Shown here piece after piece: positions 1 through 11,300 of a stretch of DNA of 64,000 nt (position 1 is its first letter; each line of letters opens with the position of its first letter). Source of the DNA: Tigriopus japonicus. Lineage: Eukaryota > Arthropoda > Copepoda > Harpacticoida > Harpacticidae. The translations under genes were made by a program, and so were the position numbers. The notes beneath the pieces are model-generated. The model saw nothing but the letters and a program-made list of their open reading frames with translations, had not been told where the DNA came from and searched no databases. Location: contig CM021314.1 in assembly GCA_010645155.1 (NCBI GenBank), positions 6,956,279 through 7,020,278 on the forward strand, in the 5' to 3' direction.

Positions 1-1464
1 CGCCCGTTTCTAGGGAAAAGGAATTCCAAAAGTGAATAAATCTCTTTTAGAGAGAAGAAACTTTTGCAATAATCACCGAAAGGTCTTGAAATCATTCTCA
101 TTTATCTTTGAATACCCGTTAGAGCGCATTAGCACATATTGGCAACTAACAATCAACTTAAAAGGCCAATTTAAATTTGATTTTTTTAAGAATTTTCAAT
201 TCTTTCTTCCAAGGCACCAAATGCATCAGCATAATTTCTTGTCTTGGTTTCCCATTTCTGCCTGACTTTGTAGAAAATAAGTTAAATTACACCATGGAAA
301 GGGTCGAAGGAAATTAGACAAAAAATCAGAAAGGAAATGGTTCTCCTAATTTGGAAAAAAGTAAGAATTACTCTGCAACCAGGAGTTGCTCCGAATTTCA
401 GTTGATCGCAAGTTCTCAAATTCCAAATTTGATTAATATTTACGGAACAGATGGCAATACTACAGGGTTGGCCACTGGCTAATCAATGGCCAATAACTGA
501 AAGGTTTGAATGAAATAGCGTTGAAGCAATCACAAAGGCTCTTGAAAAACTTTAGTTGTCTTGTGCTTCATTATGAAAATCTTGCCATATGGAGAGCCAA
601 ATTTTGCCTAAAATATTTCAGTCTCAAGTATTTCATTTCTTGAAAAATTATTTAAAAATCATGACATGATCGTGTCCTTAGACATGACGAGTGCGTCCAA
701 GAACATCGTCAAAGAGGGGCTCAGATTGTCGTTACGAAGTTTGAGAATTTTTGAAAATACCGATTACGTTCTACTTTCCTTGAGGAACATTTCGAAACTT
801 TTCGAATGCATATTTTAATTTTCAGCACAATAAAAAACGGAGCCCAAAGTTCTTTCCTTTTAAGTTCAAGCATGAGGAGGCACAAACTAAATGACGGACA
901 GTAACTCTCTTATTGCAAGATCTTGCAAGGGGTCTACCGAATTCATTTTCAGTCTGCACTTGCCTGAATTGTAAAGTCGCATAACTTTTGACTCCGCTGT
1001 TTGATTGAGCCAAAAATGGCTGGCAAATTCCTTGTCTCCTCTTTTAAGACCTTTAAATTGTAGTAAATTCTCTTGAATTTGAGCAAGGATGCTAAATTTT
1101 ATCCATAAAAATAGCGTAGTCTCTGGTGCAACAAATTGTTGTCAAAAAATTGCTTCCCAAAAGAATGAGTCCTTACCGTCGCTTAATAGTGGTACAAGTT
1201 TTAAAAGTAATTGCTATTTTTCAATGTAAGCATCTGCAATTAGTATTACTTGCATTTGCTACTGAAATCAGGTAATTGTAATTGCAATCGCTTACAACAT
1301 TGCTAAAGTGGCCAAGCGTACTAGCGCGTTCATAACTGTGCCGAGTATGAGGGACGGATTGAAGCTGTAGGGAGAACCCCCTTTGCGAAAGGAAGCAATT
1401 GGTTACGGATGAAGAATCTTTTAGTGGCATGTATGATGTCAAGTCAGGTGTTCATTTTCTTTAT
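1..1464. other. Intergenic, no gene seen
   Basis: AT-rich DNA in which I find no supportable exon. Later exons of the DHCR24-like gene that starts at 3324 on the minus strand could have fallen here, but I found no stretch resembling the expected FAD-binding domain, so they probably lie beyond the left edge. Confidence 0.5.
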
Positions 1465-2460
1465 TTCTCCTCTCCAGAAGTTTAGAACAAAAGCCAGTAT
1501 TTCTTCATATGCTGATGACACAAAATTAGCTTGTGGAAGGAATGGTCAGGACTCAAAATGTTTAGTAGATGACTTGGAGAAAGTCTACTCTTGAGTTGGC
1601 GAGAGTAACATGGCATTAAACGGGATGAAATTCCGCACAATGACGTATGGGGCGTCAAAATTAGATGTTCCGCTCAAAGACAATAGAGGTTGTGATATTG
1701 AGCAGGTATCGTCCATGAGGGATTTGGGAGTTGTCGTCCAAAATGATTGAAAGTTTGATGAGCATATCCAGTGCAAAGTGGGGAAGGCATTTCAAACGTG
1801 CGGCTGGATCTATCGCACTTTCAAGTCCAGAGATAGTATTACGATGCTAACTCTGTTCAAGTCGATTGTTCAACCGCATCTTGAATATGCCTCACCCATT
1901 TGGGCTCCAATGAGTTCGGCAGGTTTGCAAAAGGTCGAGCAGGTCCAAAGATGTTTTACTAGGAACATCACAGGAATGAGAGAGCTCTCGTATTGGGAGA
2001 GGCTCAAGAAGTTAGGGCTGTACAGTACTCAGAGAAGGTACGAAAGGTATCTGATACTGTATGTTTTCAAGAGCATTCATGGGCTCTGTCCTAACCCAGA
2101 CTTTGAGATCAGTTGTAGCGATCGTAGAGGTTTTACATGCGCTCTGAGAGCATCTCCAAATCTTAAGGAAACTAGGCTAATACGAACAATGAAGTCCTCC
2201 TCTCTCTTTATCGGGCTCCTTCATTGTTCAACTTGTTGCCTATTAGTCTTCGTCGGGAATATGTAAGAGCTGATCCTCTAACAGCATTTTCGGCAGGATT
2301 GAACAAATTTTTAAACACTATTCCTGACCAACCCACTATACAAGGGTTGTATAGATCTGTCAACAGTAACTCATTGGTAGATCAAATTTCATATAAACAT
2401 TAATTATAGAAACTATATTAATGATTAACTCTCTTTACAGGGAATCCCATTCCTTGTAGC
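1465..2460 (+). mobile_element. Decayed 5'-truncated LINE (reverse transcriptase C-terminal part)
   Basis: The plus strand reads the end of a non-LTR reverse transcriptase. The catalytic YADD motif is at about 1507-1520 (SYADDTKL), followed by the C-terminal region ending near 2266. Two in-frame TGA stops (about 1592 and 1747) sit where related elements have tryptophan, and a frameshift follows near 2200, so the copy is dead. The 3' untranslated part ends with GGGAATCCCATTCCTTGTAG at about 2440-2460. The same 3' end is found in copies at 50345-50908 and 53345-53960, both on the minus strand, and in a scrap at 51850-51930. All are truncated at the 5' side, as usual for target-primed integration. 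The clade (CR1/Jockey-like) is only a guess. Confidence 0.85.
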
Positions 2461-2475
2461 GGTGTTAAAAATCCG

Positions 2476-2499
2476 CCCCCCCCCCCAAAAAAAAAAAAA
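2476..2499. repeat. Homopolymer pair C11/A13
   Basis: Eleven C followed by thirteen A just past the 3' end of the LINE remnant. The A run may be a remnant of a retrotransposon tail; the C run is prone to length errors in sequencing. Confidence 0.8.
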
Positions 2500-2884
2500 T
2501 CACTCCTAATTTTGCAAATCTTTAAAGTACGACGGAAATGTTGGGAAAATTTTTGTTCAACTAGAAAAACATCCACGTATTCCTTTCTGCCATCAGGAAC
2601 CGAAAGAAGGCTTTTCTAAAAATGAACATTTGCCTGAGGCAGGAAAAGACAATTCTAATTTTAATTTCAAGGGAGCTTTTCATCAATGTCTTTCCATACA
2701 ATTTCCCAGAGAGCTTTTGTTCTATCTTTTGTGAGCTGGAAAACACACCAGGAAAATTCTGTCTCCCATGGTTGGCTCCTCCACTTTCAATATTGGCGGT
2801 GAACGTAAGTCTTCCAAAATCTGACAAGGTCTGATTGTTGTTTCTACATCGTGGAAACCTTTGTGGTGCAAAAACTTCAATTAC

Positions 2885-3324
2885 CTGTTTTCCGTGTCGA
2901 TCTCCAGAATGTCCACCAAGTTGATCTTTATCTGATGCATCCTCTTCTTGTAGGTCATAAACTGAGGCGAAATGGTTTGCCATCCTGTTAACAGGTTTTC
3001 AACACAAGTTGCAATGAGATGGATTATTCGTTCGATCTTAGGCCAAGATTCAAATTACCAATTCATGTTGGCTTTTTTTACAATACAGTTCATACCTGGC
3101 CGGGCAGTACACATAGGCTTAGCTTTGCCTTCCGATTTCCAATCCTTGACTTGTTTTTGGACGAATTCCACTTTCTGTTTGTGTTTGGTAGGAGCTGAAT
3201 GGAACGCAAATACGACGGCATTTCGAACCACGTGGTAGATGTCATAGGCACAAGAGATTGGCAAGAGAAACATCACAAATACCCATCGGTAATGGACGAT
3301 GATGTGCTCCAGAATGGCTGCCAT
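2885..3324 (-). CDS. DHCR24: Delta(24)-sterol reductase (DHCR24/seladin-1), first two exons
   Basis: Two exons on the minus strand: 3096-3324 (starting MAAILEHIIVHYRWVFVMF) and 2885-2984, separated by a 111-bp GT/AG intron. Phase fits: exon 1 leaves one base, which with GA gives the Gly of RPGW. The product begins with a hydrophobic segment (about residues 5-30), the usual membrane anchor. It then reads SAPTKHKQKVEFVQKQVKDW, MCTARPGW, YKKRMHQIKINL and DILEIDTE, the N-terminal pattern of the DHCR24 family. These FAD-dependent enzymes of the endoplasmic reticulum reduce the C24 double bond of sterols. About 109 of the roughly 500 residues expected are present, and a donor at 2884 (GTAATT) closes exon 2. 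The FAD-binding and catalytic parts are not seen and should lie to the left, unless the gene is broken by the LINE at 1465-2460. Family assignment rests on recognised motifs, not a search. Confidence 0.8.
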
Positions 3325-5343
3325 GTTGGTTGGTGTTCACGTTGTCGTTAAGGAATCAGGAATGACTTCAAGAACAACAGGTATCCTTTTGGCTCGTATG
3401 GATATGAACAGCTGATAAGAAGGCTTGTTGGTAAGAGCTGATTCGGATCAAGAACACTTAAACAAACGTACGCTACAGTTGCAATATGAGTTGTCGTCCA
3501 ACGGCCTAGCGTTCAAGGCATTGTATAACTATCGATGTCAAATCAAACGAATTCAGGTTGATTCAGCTTGTCAGGTGGCCACTATCTCTCGATGCCACTT
3601 CAAACTTGAGCCTTTCGATGGAATACCACCCAAATTTTTCCGTTTCCAATGCGATAACATCAGGTGATTTTGGTGTTGTTGGATCCATATCACGAGGGTA
3701 GCATAACATTTGGCCAAGAAAGACACAAAGGAGTACATACAGAGAAGGAAAGGAACTAATGGAACTGGACCAGGGTACCCAAGCCGTATATTCTTTCATG
3801 ATCCCTGATTACCTGTTCTTTTCTATCAATCAGTGCAACAAAAAAGTTGGCCATGTTGCATTTTCTTTGGCGACAAGAAGTTTTTCTCTAACAACTTTTG
3901 ACAGCTTTTATGGGCTTAAACTAAAGCTCCGAGAAACCCTAAGTGGGCTAGCAGAGCTTAGAGTCAAGAATCTTAAGGGGAATGCTCTAATCCCTCGTTC
4001 GTGAGCTCACAACTTGGAACAATATCCAAGGTCATTGATTCTCACAAGAAATAAACTCTATGCCGACATTTCTTGCGAGTTCAGCGACTGAAGGAAACGC
4101 ACTGGACACAAAAAGGTTAGAAAATCGATACTGACCTTCGTTTACCTTTGATCAAAGATATTGAACAAAAGAAATCGTCTCAAATGGAAATTGCGAAAGA
4201 TTCGATTGGTCCAAATGCCCAAATGTAAATGGGTATCATCTCATTACAAATTTGATTTATTTCTCAGAAATGTTCAACAATAACAATGCAGATATCGTGA
4301 TGTTATAAATATGTGACAGAAAAACGAGGTAAAGCTATAACTATTGGAGTAATCGTAGATGTGGGTCTTGTTGAATGATGTTGACGATAATGATTAAGAT
4401 GAGAATAGTGAATAGTAATCAACAAGATAAGATTTAATCGTGACGATAAGGATAAAGACGACTTTTTTAAGGGATATAGAAGTCAAATGTCAAATCATAT
4501 TCCATGAGTAGCAGAAGGACAATCAATTGTTGGGAAATTTACTGGAATGATAAAACTCAAGAAACTGGACCTCTTCTAAAAATTTAAATAGATACATTTT
4601 GCCCATCGTGAGCCAAATTAGTTCAACAATTGGGACCCGTAGGAATAAGGTCGATTTGACGATGATAACTGGTTAAAAACTTCTAAGGTCTGCAACCATC
4701 TGGTGGTAAGAGTACATGTTAGAGGTTGAGGTTTGCATATCATGTAGATAAGGTTCATGCTCTATGGGAAGAGTTTTTGAATCTCAAGGCACTGACGAGC
4801 TCATCTCTTTCGTCGCGAGGCAAACTTCCATGTGCTCGGTTTAGAATGTTCGCAGAGAACAAAGTTCTCAGTCGATGGGTTTTTATGATGCACCATGTAA
4901 GCATTTCTCTTTCCTCTATGATATGAAGTCGAGGAACTGCGTTTTCAACCGAGGTGCTTTAGTAGACCTCAAGCTAACAACTTTATTCGTACAAGGTCTG
5001 GCAGTTGAAAAAGCGAAAAGGCTGGAAACTTGTTATATGATGATATTCCAAAAGAAATGTTCTGTAGATTTAGACCTCCCAGGACTTTCATTTAAGTACA
5101 ATACGAGTTAAAGAGATCAAATTTGCAAAATTTTACTGAGCCAAGGCTTTGAGATCTTTCCATTTTCTCACATGGCTGGCTTGGGAATTCCGATTTCTCA
5201 TGGCAAGAGCTTCACTTTTCAGACAAGTCATCTTTCTGCCACCCATGGCAGAATATTACATGCTAAATGATACTCGGAATGTCTACGTAGTTAGCTATTG
5301 GTTTGTATGAGGTCATATCAAGGATTGGTATGTTGCTATTCTG
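3325..5343. other. Intergenic between DHCR24-like gene and IQ gene
   Basis: Presumed promoter side of the minus-strand DHCR24-like gene and 3' side of the minus-strand IQ-repeat gene. The open frames here are short, lack recognisable domains and look like chance. A minus-strand AATAAA (plus-strand TTTATT at 4982-4987), 357 bases past the IQ gene stop, is a candidate poly(A) signal. Confidence 0.5.
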
Positions 5344-8300
5344 CTATTTGCGACCTAGTGTCGAGCATGGCGATCGCGTTGGAATGGGCGGGGGTGGAGG
5401 TCGCCGAGCCACGTTAATTTGCGACTTTTCTCCCTCATTCTTATCACAGTCCACCCAAGTCTGTTTGACTTCCTCAGGAAGGGGTCCTTTGAATGTTTGA
5501 AGGCCCTTAGATGAGAAACTTTCCCATGATTCTGGCCGTGGTCGAATGCGGCTGAATGAGTCCTGCTTGGGTAATTTGACTACAATCTTCTCCGAGGTTT
5601 GGTGCACATTTTGGATGGCACCACTAAAGTCTTGAATTCTTCCAGGGTTTTTGGGAGAGGCACTTCTTGGTCGAGTAATACTGGAAAGTTTGCATTCTCC
5701 TATTCGTTTGTAAGAGGGAGTTAAGGTCACCAGCCCTGATCTCTCTTGCGGAAGGGTGGTTTCCAAATAAGGCAACTCCTCGCCATTGGAGTCTTGACGG
5801 AACAAGGCCTGGCCTTCATCGGGGGCAAACTGGAGGGTTTTGATAGGCTCCTCTAACTCACTGCCCTCCAAATCAGACTCTGCAGATGATCGATCGTCCC
5901 GTCTTTTTCCTGCCGTAGGTTGAGGAGCTTGTTTTAACCAGTTTTCTTCTACAGCGCTGATGACCGAATGAATCAAATCATCTTTTTTTCCCAAATCTTC
6001 ATGAGCTGTTTTGGTATCTGGGATATCCACTTTAGCCCTAGGAAGAGTATTGGAGACCAACGGCACCGCTGTTTTTTTCTTTTTATCCCCTCTCCTCAAG
6101 AGAGTGGAGAAGAAGCCTGATTTCTTCTCCGGTTCAACGGGTTTTGATTCAAATGGTGGAGGAGGAGGTCTGGGATCGTCAATCATGGTTGGAGCAGACT
6201 CGTCTTGGCCAGTGAAAAAGTTTCCTAACGAGGATTTTCGGATGATTCCTAATGCATTTTGAGCCACTGATGGGTTTGATCCAATGATGGTAGCACCGGT
6301 TGTACTTGGAATGTTTCCAGTAAAAGAAGAGCTCATTGTGGTTGATGTCGTTGAAGCGGGAGGATGAGTAGTTGCAACAGAAATTGGAGCTGGTGGAGCA
6401 ACTGGAATAGGAACTTGCTTCAATTTAGCAGATCTGGCTGGCAGAGGGGACTTGATGGGTCGGTCGTGCACTCCAAAAGTTTGTGACACCATATGGTCAT
6501 CCGGTTCCATTGGTTCAACATTATCAAAATCTAACGAAGGCGCAGGAGTCTTTGAGAGAGTTTTTCCACTTGATGAAGTCTGCCCGTGCATTTGGAGAGC
6601 TTGGGCAACTTTTGTGCTCAATGATCTCTCATCAAAAGTATCCGTTTCTTCTGTTTCTTCAGGAGGTAAGTCCGGCTTTTTAATCAGAGAAGGCTGAATG
6701 GTTGGTGGAAGTGGGGGTCGTTTTTTTGTCATGGTAGATTTAGTTACTTCTGTTGCTTGACTGTGACTTTCATCGGAAGAGTAATCTTTGGGAAGTTCAC
6801 TTTCGCTTGAGGTACTATCGTCGGGATCATGAGCACTTTTCTTATCAGGAAGAGCAGATTCAGTCGAAGAGGACTTTGGTTTTGAAGCACTGGACTTTTT
6901 CCTCTGACTGGAATGATGGGACTCTGTTGAAGATGAAGCGTGTGATCCATGAGTAGACTTGCTTGATGATGACGAACTTGAAGAAGAAGATGAGCCCGAA
7001 GCTATTGATGATGACGATGTGGTTGAGACTCGTCGGAGTCTGCGTGTTTTGCCTTTGGCTCGCAACTTTCGAAAGAACCTTTGTATGGTAATAGCAGCAG
7101 CAACTATGTCACCCGGATGATGAAGAAGCTCGCTATTGGGTACTTCTTTGATGCCATTGTCATCCGGCAAAGGCTTGGTTTGTCCTGAACGAAATGATCT
7201 TGTGGGTCTACCATCACGTTCATCTACACGGAAAGGTAGTGGGGCCTTTGACGGTCTGGGAATTGGTGTGGTCTTTTTCATTCCTCGTAAGGGTATGGCT
7301 GGCTTTGTTGCCTCTTCCGAAGTCTTCCTTTGGTTGCTGAGCATTGCTTCACGCTTCAGAGCGCGTCTTTTTCTAAATCTTTTAAACGAGACTTGAATGA
7401 TACAGGCAGCAATGTACATATCCATAGGGGATTTCGAAGGCTTTTCTTGAAGGCTTTGGGATTGGGTGGTTGGAGTCGTGGTCGCAACTTCCTTTGACTT
7501 TTCCTGTAGTTTTCTGGCCCTAAATCGTTTAAAAGCCGACTGAATTTTAAGGGCGGCCTTTACAGCACTTTGGGTCTCTTCAAACTGGCGTCGAGCTCTG
7601 TAGCCCTTAAATACAGATTGAATCTTTACTGCAGCTTCTAACACTTCTTGAGCGTTCAAATCAGGCAGAGCTTCATCATTCTGATCTTCCTTCTGAGCAA
7701 CATCATGAAAAAACTCTTTGAGCTCTCGCTTTTGCATCTGAACATCCTTCCGAACTTGATAGCCGCGGAATACTGATTGGATTTTCATGGTTGCATCAAT
7801 CACGTCTTGATCTGAAAGTTTTGGTAGATCTTCTGAATTTTGCATGCCCCCAATGTTGTCATTTTTGGAGGCTCCAGTTGTCATGTTATCTTCCTGATTG
7901 GCCAAATTTGACCTTGTCTGCAAATTTTGTCGGCGGCTTTTTCTCACCTGAAAGCCTCGAAACACCGATTGAATCTTATTTGCGGCCTCAGCTAGACCCT
8001 CATCCTCCAGATTGGGCAATTCATCCTCTTCGCTACTTTTCGGGTGCATTTTCTTCCGGACCTGAAACCCCCTAAAAACTGCTTGAATTCTATTGGCAGC
8101 ATCTTCAACGTCAGGATCGTGAAGGTCAGGGAGGTCTTCATGCTTAGAGGGGATTTGCTTCCTCACACGAAACCCTCGAAAAACTGCCTGAATCTTATTG
8201 GCAGCATCTTCCAACTCAGGATCCCTCAAGTCAGGAAGATCCTCGACATGCTTGGACGGGATCTGTCTTCTTACTTGGAATCCTCTAAAGACTGCTTGGA

Positions 8301-11300
8301 TTTTGTTGGCTGCTTCCTCTAGTTCAGGATCCCTGAGATCAGGAAGCTCTTCCTTTTGAGAAGGATTTTGTTTCCTTACTTGAAATCCCCGAAAAACTGC
8401 TTGAATTTTGTTGGCTGCTTCCTCTAGTTCAGGATCCCTGAGATCAGGAAGCTCTTCCTTTTGAGAAGAATGTTGTTTCCTTACTTGAAATCCCCTAAAT
8501 ACTGCTTGAATTTTGTTGGCCGCTTCCTCTAGTTCAGGATCTCTGAGATCAGGAAGGTCTTCAGTACTAGAAGTTATACGCTTTCGCACTCGAAATCCTC
8601 GAAAGACAGCTTGAATCTTGTTGGCAGCCTCTTCCAACTCAGGATCCCTCAAGTCAGGAAGATCTTCGACATATTTGGGCGGGATCTGTCTCCTAACTTG
8701 GAATCCTCTAAAGACTGCTTGGATTTTGTTGGCTGCCTCTTCCAACTCAGGATCCCTTAAATCTGGAAGATCTTCGGGTTTTGTTGCACCTTGTTTTCTC
8801 ACTTTGAATCCACGAAACACAGCTTGAATCTTATTCGCTGCCTCTTCTAATTCAGGATCCTTAAGATTTGGAAGATCCTCAGGTTGTGTTTTGACATGCT
8901 TTCGCACTTGAAATCCTCGAAACACTGCTTGAATCTTATTAGCGGCTTCCTCTAATTCGGGATCCAATAAGTCAGGAAGGTCTTCGATTTTTGAAGGGTT
9001 TTGCTTCCGAACCTGGAACCCTCTGAAGACCGCTTGGATCTTATTAGCAGCTTGCTCCAATTCAGGATCCAGCAGATCAGGAAGATCTTCAATCTGGGAA
9101 GGAGCGTGCTTCCGAACTTGAAATCCTCTGAAGACTGCTTGGATCTTATTAGCGGCTTGCTCCAATTCAGGATCCAGCAGATCAGGAAGATCCTCAATCT
9201 GGGAAGGAGCTTGCTTCCGAACTTGAAATCCTCTGAAGACTGCTTGGATCTTATTAGCAGCGTCTTCTAATTCAGGATCAAACAAATCAGGAAGATCTTC
9301 CATTTTGTAGGGAGCTTTCTTTCTTACTTGGAATCCTCGAAAAACTGCCTGTATTTTATTAGCAGCTTCTTCTAACTCTGGATCCTTTAAGTCTGGAAGT
9401 TCTTCCCTTTTTGACCTGGGATTTTTCCGAACTTGGAATCCTCGAAAAACAGCTTGAATTTTGTTCGCAGCTTCTTCTAATTCTGGATCTTTTAAATCTG
9501 GGAGATCTTCAGTTTCTTTGCAGTGGAAAGGATTTTGTTTTCTCACTTTAAATCCTCTAAAAACGGCTTGGATCTTATTGGCAGCTTCTTGCAATTCGGG
9601 ATCTTTCAAGTCCGGCATTTGTTCTTCAGCTTTTAAGGGGTTCTGCCTTCTCACTTGGAATCCACGAAAAACAGCTTGGATCTTATTAGCTGCATCCTCC
9701 AATTCTGGATCTCTGAGATCAGGTAATTCGTCAGCTTTAGAAGGATCCCGCTTCCTTACTTGGAAGCCCCTGAACACAGCTTGTATTTTGTTCGCGGCCT
9801 CTTCCAGTTCGGGATCTCTAAGGTCGGGTAAATCTTGGCCTTCAAATTTAGTGGGAATTTGCTTCCTCACTTGGAAACCTCGAAAAACAGCTTGGATCTT
9901 ATTGGCAGCCTCTTCTAATTCGGGATCTCCCAGGTCAGGTAGTTCTTCGGCCTTGGTGAAGCTACACTTTCTTACTTGGTATCCTCGAAATACTGCTTGA
10001 ATTTTATTGGCGGCTTCTTCCAATTCAGGATCCCTCAAATCGGGAAGATCTTCAATTCGGGAGGAAATCTGTTTCCGAACTTGGAATCCTCGAAAAACTG
10101 CTTGAATTTTATTGGCAGCCTCCTCCAAATCAGGATCTCTCAAATCAGGAAGATCTTCTTCAACTTTGGAAGGAATCTGCTTTCTGACTTGGAATCCTCT
10201 AAAGACAGCTTGGATCTTGTTGGCAGCATCTTCTAATTCAGGATCTCTGAGATCAGGGAGATCTTTAGGTTGCGTTGGGATCTGCTTTCTGACTTGGAAT
10301 CCTCGAAATACTGCTTGAATCTTATTAGCAGCTTCTGCCAATTCGGGATCACCAAGATCTGGCATGTCTTCATACTTGACAGGATTTTGCTTTCGGACTT
10401 GAAACCCCCTAAACACGGCCTGAATCTTGTTAGCAGCTTCTTCAAGTTCGGGATCTGCCAGATTTGGCAATTCGTCAGCCTTAGAAGGACATAACTTTCG
10501 TACTTGAAATCCTCGAAAGACGGCTTGAATCTTATTGGCTGCTTCCGCTAGTTCTGGATCTTCTAAATCAGGTAGCAATTCTTTTTTAGGGATATCCTTT
10601 CGTTCTTGATACCCCCTAAATACCGCTTGAATTTTGTTCGCAGCGTCAATTAGTCCAGGATCTTGCAAGTCCATTTCATATGTCTTTTCTGCTTGTTCTT
10701 TGTTAGACCTTGTCGAACTTTCTTTTCGAACAGTATAGCCTCTGAAAACGGCTTGAATCTTGCTGGCCGCATCAGCCAGTTCCGGATCTTTGAGGTTTGG
10801 TAAGTCGTCATAAGTTTTCGGAATGTTTCTTCCGTCGGCTTCTGCCAACACTTCTTTTTGTTGGATTTCCTTGCGAACTTGATATCCTCGAAATACTGCT
10901 TGAATCTTTTTTGTTGCGTCTTGAATATCTTGGTCATTTAAAGATGGTAAGGAATCTCTTTTCTGTCCTGAATATCCTTCATCGGTGGAAGCACGAAGAT
11001 TTTGCTTAGTTTCAACTTCATGTTTGCTCTGGTTGGTGCTTGTTGAAAATGGCGAACTTTTCGTCTCGAACATTACGCTTTCTTCCTTCTCTTTTGTCCT
11101 TCGAAAGTCTAACTCACCATGTTGATTCGACTTTTCAATTTGTCTTGGAAGATCTTGCTTATTAGGCTTCACATTCTTTCTCACGTTGAAGCCTCGAAAC
11201 ACGGATTGAATCTTCAAGGCAGCATCTAGCACTTCAGAATCGTTTAGATTGGGAAGATCCTCAGATGATCTTTCTTTTTGTGGCTGGAACGATTTTTTCT

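Noticed and set aside
2561..2800. Possible third DHCR24 exon (a VEEPTMGD reading near 2770-2790 on the minus strand)
   Set aside because: It recalls the VEP...MGQ stretch expected next, but phase does not fit a good acceptor and the following residues do not resemble the family.
8044..10494. Several open frames on the plus strand, the longest 179 codons with repeated AASSNSGSxKSGRSS-like units
   Set aside because: They are antisense shadows of the IQ array; the repetitive composition of the minus-strand exon keeps the opposite frames open.
8040..10640. Regularly spaced near-identical repeats that could suggest a CRISPR array or satellite
   Set aside because: The whole tract is one open frame, indels are multiples of three and units encode a clean IQ motif; the genome is eukaryotic.
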